64,000 nt of DNA from Caenorhabditis elegans. Lineage: Eukaryota > Nematoda > Chromadorea > Rhabditida > Rhabditidae. This document shows positions 24,001-36,000 of the stretch, piece by piece (positions within the stretch are counted from its first letter, which is position 1; each line of letters starts with the position of its first letter). The notes beneath the pieces are model-generated. The model did no database searches. It was not told the origin of the DNA and saw only the letters and a list, made by a program, of their open reading frames with translations. The DNA lies in NCBI RefSeq assembly GCF_000002985.6, contig NC_003283.11, positions 1 through 64,000 on the forward strand, read 5' to 3'. The translations under genes and the position numbers were made by a program.

Positions 24001-27000
24001 ACAGAAAATGTACTATTACACCGATTATTAGTACTTATAATTTTTTTTTTGAAAGTTGGAAAATATTTTAAAGTTTGTAAAAATTCTATAAATAATATTG
24101 AATATTATAACGGTAAAATATAATATTTATAGAATTTTTTCAATTTTCAAAAAAGTACTGTTTGTCATTTGTTTTTGTTTGTTAGAATACCTTTTAATAG
24201 CGGTACCGAAATCTGGGAAATATTTTCAAATGACTCCAAATTTTCGCCTGATTCCGAATATCTATGTGAAAAAAAGTGAAAAAAAACATCCCTTATTTTA
24301 TATTTCATTTCCAATTCCCAATTTCATTTGTGCCCGCATTACTTTTTTCAAACGCGCGCCCAAATAAATTTTCATTAGAGCGCGTTTGCTTTGTGTCGAT
24401 TTACGGGAGCTCTCCATTTACAAAAAAAATTAACGCTTTTTTTAAACAGTTTTTAAGCGAGTTTCCTACTTTTTTAATCGATTTCAGCGGAACGGTTTTT
24501 CTTGAAATATCGTTTTTAAGGTCAATTGATATGATAATAAAATATATTGTTGACCTTAAAACACATTAAAAAAACTTCGACAAGAACCGACAAAAAGAAG
24601 AAAACCGGTTGAAAACGATAAAGATAAAACATTTCGTAAATATACACAAATCTCGTAAATCGACACATGGCGTTTTTGGCGCGAAAATTCGGCGTTTGAA
24701 AAACTTTTCAAAAGTTTCACTGTCTTATTTGGTAATTATGTCACCCACTGGCGCTGCTCCACCTTTAAAAATATTTTCCTCTTGCAGATCCGGACAGAAA
24801 GAGTACCTAACCAAAGAGCGACTCATCAATTTTCTGAATGAAGAACAACGTGATCCACGACTCAACGAGATCCTCTTCCCATTTTTTGATTCTCAGCGTA
24901 TCGTTGCGCTTCTCAAAAAACACGAAAACGACATAAAATATCAAGAAGATGGAAAAATGTCCGGTGACGGGTTTCTCCGATTCCTGATGTCAGACGAGAA
25001 CCCGCCAGTGTTTCTAGACCGAATTGAAATGTTTATGGATATGGATCAACCGCTGTGTCACTACTACATCAATAGTTCCCATAACACGTATCTTACCGGA
25101 CGGCAGTATGGTGGAAAATCGTCTTCTGAGATTTATCGACAAGTTTTGCTCAGCGGATGTAGGTGTATTGAGCTTGATTGTTGGGATGGTACTGGTGAAA
25201 ATAAAGGAGAACCCATTATCACTCACGGAAAGGCCATGTGCACAGACGTGTTCTTCAAGGTGGGTATTTTGAACTTTTGAAAAATAAAAAAGCAAAAAGA
25301 AACAAACAAACAAGCAAATAAACAAACAGACATGCAGGCAGGCAGGGAGGAAGGGAGGTAGATAGGCAGGTAAGCAGTTGGGCAGGAAGGCAGATAGGCA
25401 GGCAGGCGACAGAAGACAAACAAAATTTCGACCAAAATACAAAAAAACAAAAACTTTTTTTTGCTAATTTGGATCCTAAAACAAAACACAAAAATTGATT
25501 TTCTCCAAAATCCAAAACAAAACCAAAAAAAAACCACTAAAAAACAAAAAAATGTTCGATTTTTCTTAACAGGCCAACATGATCCGAAAAAAACCAAAAA
25601 CAAAAAAAAACAAAAAGCGGCAGCCCTGTTAAGCAGATAGGCAGGTAGGCAGGTAGGCAGGTAGGCACGTGGTGTCAGGCTGTTCCATTACGGTTTGATC
25701 TACAAATATGGGGGAATTTTTTCCTTAAAAAATGTGATGTCAGCACGTTTTTATCCATACGAAATCAGTTGAGAGCTCTGCGTCTAAATTCTCGCGATTC
25801 TCGTAGATCAAACCGAAATGGGACATTCTGACACCACGTGGGTAGGTAGATTGACAGGTACGCAGGCAGCCATACAGGCAAAAAACAATCAATCAAACAT
25901 ACAAACTAACTAACTAACTAAAGTTGATCCCTTAATTCTGGAAACATATTTTTTAACTTTTCAGGACGTCCTGGTACAAATTCGAGACACCGCATTTGCC
26001 CGGTCGGATTTTCCAGTGGTCCTTTCCTTCGAAAACCATTGCTCAAAATCAAATCAGCTGAAAATGGCCAAATATTGTATGGACATTTTTGGAGATATGC
26101 TGCTGTCCAAACCGTTTGAAGATGCGCCTGTAAGTCTGCAGCCGACGAAATCTAGGCTCAAATTTTCACTCCAACTAGAGAAAACATTTCCAGCTTGACC
26201 CCGGAGTCTCCCTACCTTCTCCAAACCGCCTGCGAAAGAAGATCCTTATCAAAAATAAGCGATTAAAAACCGACATCGAACGTCACCAACTTGACCAATT
26301 TCTGCGGGAAGGCAAACTGGACGAGGAGGACGAGCTGAATGAGACGCCCGAAGTTGTCGGAGAGGACTCCGTATCACCTCGTGAGTTTTTATTTTATTAC
26401 TTTGTTGATGGAAACCTTTCATTTTTTTGGTTTCGCGATTTCAGATTTCACTATATCTAACTCTAATTTGTCTATTCTTAACTATCAAGCTATGTTTAAA
26501 AAAAAGTATTAGGCCTAAATTAATGCCTCAAAACTCTATTAATTCTGCAGTGTCACACAGAAAAAAAGGAGTGGCGTCGTGCGGCGCACCGGCGTGTACT
26601 AGTTGTGGACAACCGTCTTTCTGCCACCCATGAGGTGTCGGCTGCCGCCCATGAGGGGTCGGCTGCAACTCATCTGGTGTCTGCGGTCGCCCATGAGGTG
26701 TCGGATACAACTCACGACGTATGATTTTGGAGCATTTCCACTAATTTTTTCCGGCGAAACATACATTCCTTCTTAAATTGAAAATACTATTCAAAAAAAG
26801 AAAGATATTTTAAACGTTTCGAATTCATAATTAGGCATTTTAGCCAAAGACTGCAAAATCCTGCAAAAAAGTTGGCCACGAGAAGAACACGACGGCCGGC
26901 GCGCCGCAAGTTTGCAAAACGAAGCTTCGCCTCTTTTTCTGAGTGACTTGGGTGAAATAGCCTGAAATTTGAAAGTTTAGAGAAAACAATTTGAAATCCG

Positions 27001-30000
27001 CTTTTACTTTTATGTTTTAACAACAAAAATAAAAATTAGTGGGCTGAACTAAAATAGGCTGAAATTCGATTTTTCCAACCTTTAAAAATAACGGTCTCGA
27101 AACGACAAATTTTGTTTTAGCTCGAAAATGTGCGGCACGCATAGTACTGTAATTTCATTTTTTGGAAAACATTTTTTTGTTGATAAAACAGTACTCTTCG
27201 CACACCTTTTTGCGTTAGACAATATTTTTCGTTTCGAGACCGGTAACAGTATACTTTTTTAAGCAACATTTTGTTTTCTGTTTTTTCAAAAACCTATCTT
27301 CTTTTCTATCAATCTTTTAATTTTGCTTTCAACTTTTGGAATTTTGCCATGATTTTTTTCGGTGACTAGTGTTGCTCTGCATAATACCTGATTTTTTAAT
27401 CAATATATCGATATTTTGGCTTTTCTACTCACACTCACACCTGCTACCCGCATTTATTAACGCTTTTATTATTAACATCCACTAGCTTTATTTCACGCCC
27501 CTCTCCGTCACCCACGCAATATGAAAATTGAGTAGTTTCTCTAACCTATTGTTAATACGTGACTAGAAAATCAATATTCACCCCTTATTACATAACCCTT
27601 AATATGTATGTCCTTTTCAGATAAATTTTGACAAAAACAAGAAAAACCTTTAAAATCCCGCTGAAAGTTGCGTCAATGGGAAATGATTAAAAAACATTTA
27701 TCGAACAGCCGGCACTTTATGTGTTGCAGCCGACATCTCATGGGTGGCAACAACAACAACATGATCTGTCGCCTGGAACTAACCAGGTGTCGGCTGCAAC
27801 TTGTCGGCTGCTACCCGTGAGGTGTCGGCTGCCACCGATAGGGTGTCGGCTACTAAACATAAGACTTCAGCTGCTTCGGCAATTTGAAAAAAATTCGTCT
27901 TCTAGAAAAAAAATTCTGAAAAAATATAAATTTTAAAAAAATCGAATGTAAAAAACAACTGATATTAATTGTATAAATAAAAAAAAAACAATTTTGAACA
28001 AAACTTTGAACGGCCATAACTTTTTTTTTGAAAAACTTTCAGAACGGCTCATTACAAAATTCGGAAGTTTTGGGCTGTTTTGGGTCTAAAAAGGCAAAGT
28101 CTCAAATTTCGGTACCCCACCTTTAAATAAGAAAATCCCATAAAAATTGTTTTTTCAGCCACTTTTCGTTTTTTTTTTCTCAAACGAAGAAACAATTTTT
28201 CGAAAGGAAAGTATAAACTTTCCGTTTTCCAATTTTTCGATAAAAACTTGATGATTTAAAAAAAACCAGAAAATTAATTTTTTTGTTGCCAAATTATTTT
28301 ACATAACTTTGGCTAAAAAACATTGACGCAGCAATATTTAAAAAAAAATCGATTTCCACCCATTGAATGTCTCCCATACAGGAAGCGGCGGGAGCGGTGG
28401 CACCGGAGCCCCGGAAGAAGTGGATGATGACACGTCCGACGACGACGATGACCCGTCGGTTCAGACATCGCTGAACGTGATGCGCACCATCCCGACCGTG
28501 AACACCACATCGAACAACGGATCGAATCGATCGGCAAGAAGTTCACTGGACACCCCATCCCCATCCGGTGGGAGCCTGATGGTTCCAGATAGGGCAACAT
28601 CGACAGCGACGTCGATCAAGAACGCCGTGCTCGCGAGGTCTCCGAACTTCTCCTCGTTGAGACAAAAGTTGTCGTTCAAGCGGAGACAATCACCACTAGG
28701 TAATTAGAACTGTGTGGGAAAAAATGTGTCATTGCATGTTTTGCACCACTCGCCCCCCCACCACCCGGCCAATGCTATGAGTTTCCACTAACCAAATCGC
28801 TTGCTCTTTTTGTGATTGTTTGTTCCCGGAAAAAATATATTTGTTGAAAAGTTGAAGATTAAGGAAATCAAGAAAAAAGGCTTTGAAAAAGAAAAATGTT
28901 ATGAATGTTGTAACTTAATAAGTTATGAAAGCAAGAATAAATAGAATGACAGGTTGCTTGAAACGATGGAATGCGATATTTTCTCTTATAGGCTTCTTCT
29001 TTTTAGGATTTTTTATAAAAAATGAGGTGTCGGCTGCTACCTGTGAGGTTTTGGCTGCCACCTATAAAGTGTCGGCTGCTACCCATGAGGTGTCCGCTGC
29101 TACCCATGAGGTGCCGGCTGCATAGTCTCACAGGTTTAGTGGTTTTCTTGCACGAAATATACTATTTTTGAAAGAAACAGTAAACCCATTCGTGCCTTCA
29201 TCGTTTCTCAAACTGTCATTTTATGGGTCTTGCCACGAAACTTCTCCTCTCTATCACTCTACGTATCTTTATCTGTCTATAATATTTGGCCGCCCTAGTC
29301 TCCCCCTTCCGTCACTGTCTCTCTATGTATTTCAGCAGGCGATCAGCGTGCTCATCCGGAAGTCGAGCAACCCGTGAGCTCATCCTCTCCAGCCACACCG
29401 TCCATCAGCGGACCCCCGCCGTGTGCCACGTCATCAGGTTCAACGTCATCAATCACTATTACCACAACGGGATGCTCCACGTCATCGTCGGGACCCTCAA
29501 AACATATTCTAGGGGGTAAGAATTAGTTGTTTGCCCTGCGATCCTGAATCAAAATAATTGATATTTCTCTACCCCCGGTAGCTTCTTTTTTTTCGTACTT
29601 CCCTCTTCCCCTAACCAACAGAAACGTGCGCTTTTTTCTCCTTTCCTTCTATTTTTCTTTCCATTTCTTTTCTCTTTGGCTTGCCGCGGGCTGCAGCTTT
29701 TTTTGAACCACGATTTTTGAATTGATTTATTTTTAATTTTTTTTGGTTTGCAAATTTGGCTAGAAAATATGAAAATTGGAAAATAGTTTTAGAGGAATTT
29801 TGTTCAAAAATGTAGGTTAAGATACATTGATACTAAATCCAGGGAAGATATCTAGCGAACGAATCTCATTAGGTGTCGGCTGCTACATGTCGGCTGCACC
29901 CCAAAATGTGACGGTTATATACTGTCGGCTGCAACCCATAAGGTGTCGGCTGCAACCCACAAGGTGTCGGCTGCAACCTACAAGGTGTCGGCTGCAACCC

Positions 30001-33000
30001 ACGAATTTTCGGCAGCAACCCACGGGGTGTCGGCTGCCACCCACAAGTTGTCGGCTGTAACCCACAAGGTGTCAGCTGCAACCTACGAAGTGTCGGCTGC
30101 TACTTGTCGGTTGCAACCCTGCCCTCACAAAAGCAGCCGGCGTCCAGCGGTTCCCTTATGATTTCTTCAAAAAAAACCGTAAAACTTTCAATTTTTTAGG
30201 TGAAATGCCCGCCAAGGAAAACGACGAAGCACATCCGGAGCTAAAGCAGAATTTCATTGCTAAAAATTTGAAAGGATTCGGGTTTTCGAAAAAACAAGTG
30301 AGTTTTTTTGAAATTTTCATTTTTTTTCTTCTTTTTCAGATTTCATTATTTCAGGAAACAAACAAAATTTCAAATTTTAACATAGTTTTTAAGGGTTTCC
30401 TCTTCCTCCTTATTCTTATTCTTCTCTCTCAAATCCCTTAACTTTTTTATGCATTTGCGCTCTACTGATAATCGAAATTCTCATAAGAGCGTATTTGCAC
30501 TAAACTTGCCTGCGTTTGAAGTGTTCCTCTTCCTAAGCTGTCTCATAATTTCTGTTCTCTGTTGATTATCATTTTCTTGTTTTTCTGTTTCGTTTCTCTG
30601 ATTTTCTCGTAGAAAACTGTTGTTTTTTTTCTGATTTCCATGTACTCTTACAACGTACTACTAACTCTCACTTGTTGGGTAGTAGTGCAGATTAAACAAA
30701 AAATAAAATCTGAAAGTTTGTAATTTCAGAGAATAAAAAAAAATTAACGTGAAAATGTAGATTTGAGTTGGAATTTTTGAAAATCTTTAACAAATGTGGC
30801 CTCCCTATGGGTGTTGGCTGCTGCCCATGAGATGTCGGCTGCTACCTATTGGGTTTCGGCTGCAACCCGTAAGGTGTGGGCTGCTACCCATGAGGTGTCG
30901 GGGGCTACCTATTGGGTGTCGGCTGCTACCCATAAGGTGTGGGCTGCAAGGTGTCGGCTGTTAGCCAAGGGGTGTCGGCTATAACCTATTTGGTGTCAGC
31001 TGCTAACTGGACTGTTTCAAACCTTTTTCGACCAAGAAACAAACAAAAAACATTTTGCCGGGGTTTTCCCTTATTCTAACAAAAATGTAATATTTCTGGA
31101 AAAAAGTTTTTTAAAAACAATTATTTTGCCAAAAAATAACTAAAATAACAAAAACGACAACCCATGAGGTGTCGGCTGCTTCTTTCTAAACACACTTCTC
31201 AGCTGAATTTTTTTTTGAAATTTTTGAAAATTTCAACTCACATTTGCTCCCGGCGACGAAAAACTGTTCTAAAACTAAAACAAAGGGGTTTTAAAACTTA
31301 ACAACAAGAAAAAAAATCAATAATCCACACCCACCACAGCCTGATTCATCCACTTCATTGCTAACCGCATCACCAACACCGTCCTCTTCATCGATGGCCA
31401 TGTCAAATGCGAATAATCCGTTCTCCTCCTCAACCCTTAACTCACCCCAACCAATGGAGAGGTCTCGAAGCGAAAAGCGATCGTTTCGACAGAAAAAGGG
31501 CGGCGTTTTCGGTGACGAACTCCACTCGGACTCGGCCGCACTTATCGATTTTATGCGGACGGCGTCGAGCCGTAAGAAGAAGGTGGTTAAATGAAAATTG
31601 TGTGTTGATTTTTTGAGAGAAAGAGAGAGAAAGAGAGTTGCTGAAAAATATTAGTTTTCGAAAAAAAATAAGCGTAGACTTCACAGCATGCGGGAATGAT
31701 AGTTTTGTGGTACTTTTGTATTATTTCCCTCAAATTTTAATAGTATCCATTTTAATAAAACGTGATATCCATTTTGCTTCTTTAGGCTTAGTTAGAAATG
31801 GTTATTTCCTAAGCCTAAAAATACAAAAACTTCACACGTTTCTATTAAAAAATATATTTTTTCAAAATGAGGGGAAACAATACACAAGTACCAGTTTTTT
31901 CTTACAAGGGAAGTCTTTCAACTTAATCCCGGACTTTTGAATGAAACCTATGTCATTTTGAAGAAGACCGTTTAAGTAGGTCCCTACAAAAAATTTAGCG
32001 GCAGAGGAGCACTTTGAACTGGTAAGAAGTCGCTCTGAAAATTTTTCAGTGCATTTTTTCACAACTTTCGAGGAGCGCAAAATGGCTCCAAATGTGAATT
32101 TTTGTAGATTTTGGATGATTTCTAGGATGCTCAGGGGCCGGCACACATTCAGAATTTTTTTTGAATTTTTTTAAAAATTTCAAAAAAAATCTGAAATTTT
32201 TTGAATCCATGTCCATTTCAAAATTTCAGATTTTTTTTGAAATTTTTAAAAAATTTCAAAAAAAATTCTGAATGTTTGCCGGTCTCTGAGGATCCTAGAA
32301 ATCATCCAAAATCTACAAAAATTCACATTTGGAGCCATTTTACGCTCCTCGAAAGTTGTGAAAAAATGCACTGAAAAATTTTCAGAGCGACTTCTTACCA
32401 GTTCAAAGTGCTCCTCTGCCGCTAAATTTTTTGTAGGGACCTACTTAAACGGTCTTCTTCAAAATGACATAGGTTTCATTCAAAAGTCAGGGATTAAGTT
32501 GAAAGACTTCCCTTGTTAGAGGTGATATTTTTGTTAGGAATTGTCTTTAAAATTTTAAAATTTGAATTTTTTTGAGAAAAGGCCAAAAGTTTAAATAATC
32601 CAGTTTCTTTTCAAAATTTCACGTGGTGTCAGAGTGTCTAATTTCGTCTTGATCTACGTAGATCTACAAAAAATGCGGGAGAAGACGGAGAAGACTACGC
32701 TCACTATTTTTCCTCGGAAAATGGAAGAAATAAACGAGACAAATGCGAAATGTTTGTTAAAAAGTAATTGAAAATGCGTAAAACTGTAATATTCTGAGTT
32801 CCGACGACAACAAGTCTGAAATGAGTATATTTCACAGTTTTACTCATTTTCAATTACTTTTCAACAAAAATTTCGCATTTTTCTTGTTTATTTCTTCCCT
32901 TTTCCGACCCTTTTCCTAGGAAAGTGAAAATTAATTATAAAAATTAATGAAAATAATGCAAGCGCGCTCCACCGAACAAATCCAATTGGCGGAAATTCAA

Positions 33001-36000
33001 AAATAATTAGATGAAAATTGTGATTTTTTCAATTTTCAAAAAATCATAGAAAATCTAGAAAATTTTTTTGAATTTTTTAATCATGATATTCGGTCATTGT
33101 GGGCCCATGGGCGTGTTTTAAATCAATTTCCCCACTGAGCGTAGTCCACCTTTGATTTTCTAAATTCAAATAAAACTAGAAAAATTGTGTCAATATTTTT
33201 TGTGAATTTAAATTTTTGGACGCAAAAATAAATGTTTTCTAGTATTTTAAAAACTTCAGTTTGTTTAATTTAGACCTATTTTGTCGTAAAAATCGAATTT
33301 TTGATTTTTCGTTCTAGAAAATTCAGTTTCCACTTGTTTAACATTGAAAAATGGTTAAAATTGAAATTTTTTAAAAATGTTTTTTCTTCAAAAAATGCAA
33401 GTTTTAAAATTAGTACAAATTGGCGCTAAATCTAAAATTCTCAACCAAAAAATCACCTCCAACAAAAAAAATTTAAGTTTGGGAATGTTAGACAATTTTC
33501 AGTTTGACTTGCATATATACACTACTAACATTCTATTTTATTTCCTTTTATACCTTTTTTTCGTTTTTTTTTTCAAATTTTGACATTGGATTTGAATTTT
33601 TCTAGCTCAAAAATATTTTCAAAAATAAAAAAAAATTATTGAAAAAATCCAAATCCACGTGTCAACTTTGTGCAGCCCTACCTATTCTTTCTTCTATCGT
33701 ACTCCCTACAGTAGTCCTCTCTTTTCTGACCTGGGCGTCGTGGCCGCGAGATGAGAAAACTCGGCCACGTCTCAAATGTGCACTGTTCTATTGCTTTCTC
33801 GGCGTTATTTTTAAGCACGGCTGTGTTTTTTTTTTGGCTTCTGCATGATGCTGCTTATCCGCAAAACAACCCACTTTTCTCACATTGATTTCCCCTTGTT
33901 CGATATTTATTTTTTTGTCTTTTTCTCTTCACCGACTGTATAAAATTAATCAATAATTTTTCCTATTTTTCCTATTTCCTCTGATGTTTTATTTGTTTTT
34001 TATTACAGGTTTTTATCCTTACCTTCAACTTTTCCCATTTCTAACCTTTAACGCTTTTCATTTTTTTCCTCCAAACTCTGGAATAACTTTTTTTGGAAAC
34101 GGTTTATGTATGTAATTATGTGTTCTTCCTCTTCCTACAACTGGCTGCACTAATCCACTTTATTATTGAGACTTTGGTGAACGGTACTTGCAAAATACAA
34201 AAAAAATATAGTGGCAGACAACTAGCAGGTTTTCTAAAATATACCCGTAAAACGTCGGTTGCTCCCGGAAAAACGTTTTTGAAACGTCCAGTGAACCGTC
34301 GGCTGCTCAATTTATTACGAGAAAAATTATGGCAGCCGACATCTCACCTGCTTTTTTTTCAATTGACCCGTGAACTGTCGGATGCTTTAACTCAAGTGGC
34401 GCTATCACACTAGGCTAAATTTTGCAAATCTAGCATATTTTCTTCCTAAAAATCTTGAACTTGACCTACTAAACTTTTAAAGCTACTTTGTGGTACAAGT
34501 TAGAGCGAGCTATCCAGGGGAGCTATTTTGATAAAATAGGTAATTTCGAAAATGTGGGAAATGCTCTTATTAACAATTTTTTAATTAACCAACCCGACCG
34601 GCAATTAATTTTTAATTTAAAAATTTCTGAAACTCATACTATTTTTGAAAGTACCGTTCTCCAAAAAATATCAATAATTATGCGTAACATGTTATGTCAA
34701 TTCACACCATTTGTATTTCCTGTAACTCCATTTTAATCACATTTTCTTTTTTTTTTAATTTGAAAATACAAGACAAAATTGAAAATGTAGATGAAATTTT
34801 TCCACCCAAAAAAAATTCTAGACACTTGTAGTGCTTACAGTGATGTTTTTTGGTAGAGAAGTCACGCAAGTTTTCTTGCAAAATAATTATGATTTTGAGT
34901 TAGTTTTTTTGGAATTTCGTTTTTTTTCCTCCTTTAGAAGAATTGGTTCAATTTGCAAAGAGAAATTACCAACATTTTTTTAAACAAAAATTTAAATATT
35001 TTTCAAATTTTCAGCCGGTACTGACAAAAGAAGAAGAGGAGCGGATTTTCGCCGAGTATCATTATACCGGGGCAACTACGAATATACATCCGTTACTCTC
35101 TTCACTGGTCAATTATACACATCCTGTCAAGTTTTCTGGATTTGACGTTGCGGAAGGTATGTTTACAAAGATTGTAGCAGCCGAAATCTCGCAGGCTACT
35201 CAGGCAAAGGAAGGCGCCTGAAAACCAATGAGATGTCGGCCGCTAGAATAAAGTTTTCAACTTTTTTTGACGCAAAAGTACGGTACCCTGTCTCGACACG
35301 ATAAATAAAATAAAGTTTAACAGCGTGCTGACGTCACATTTTTTTCTGGGAATAAAATTCCTCATTTTTTGTAGATCAAATTGTGTGAGGACAGCCTGAC
35401 ACCACGTGTGGAACTTTTAAGATAAATTCAAACTCTTGGAATTTTTTCTAAATTTCTAGTAAAAGTACAGCGAAAACATAAAAAAATCAGTAAACTGAAA
35501 TTTTCCAACTTTCAAAAGATAAGATAAATTTTTTACAGTTCTATTCAATCCCATTTTCAATTATTCAAAGCGCTGCGGACAATTTCTCATCAAAAATTTG
35601 TCGTGTCGAGACCGGGTACTGTGCTTTTGGAGCAAAAATTATCGCGAATTAATTCCGCAAATGAACAATTTGACTAGTGAGTACTATGAACCAAGGGTGG
35701 GCAGCAAACGATTATTTCCGGCAAATTGGCAAAATGCCGGAATTGAAAATTTCCGGCAAATTGCCGATTTGTCGAACTTCCCGACAATTTTAGGCAAATT
35801 GATGTTTAGCACATTTTTTGTGTAAATTTGAGAATCTCAATTTTAATCGGCAAAATAAGCAAATTGTATGAACATATCTAAAGAATACGGGAACCAAATT
35901 TCAAAAACACACAGTTTTAAGAGTTTCCGTCTTATAAAACATCCCTCTAAAAAATTCCGGCAAATTGATATTCGGCAAATAGGCAACTTGCTGGAATTTA

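Noticed and set aside
25300..25415. Possible CRISPR-like spaced repeat
   Set aside because: It is an imperfect purine microsatellite without uniform repeats and spacers, and the genome is eukaryotic; the same applies to the 21-bp arrays.
25014..25603. Long minus-strand Cys/Leu/Phe-rich frames
   Set aside because: Antisense to the egl-8 X-domain exon and to GGCAGG/AAACAAAC simple repeats.
29869..30161. Repeated Ser-Ala-Ala-Thr-His peptide frames on both strands
   Set aside because: The 21-bp repeat period keeps frames open on either strand; the array lies between two firmly placed egl-8 exons.
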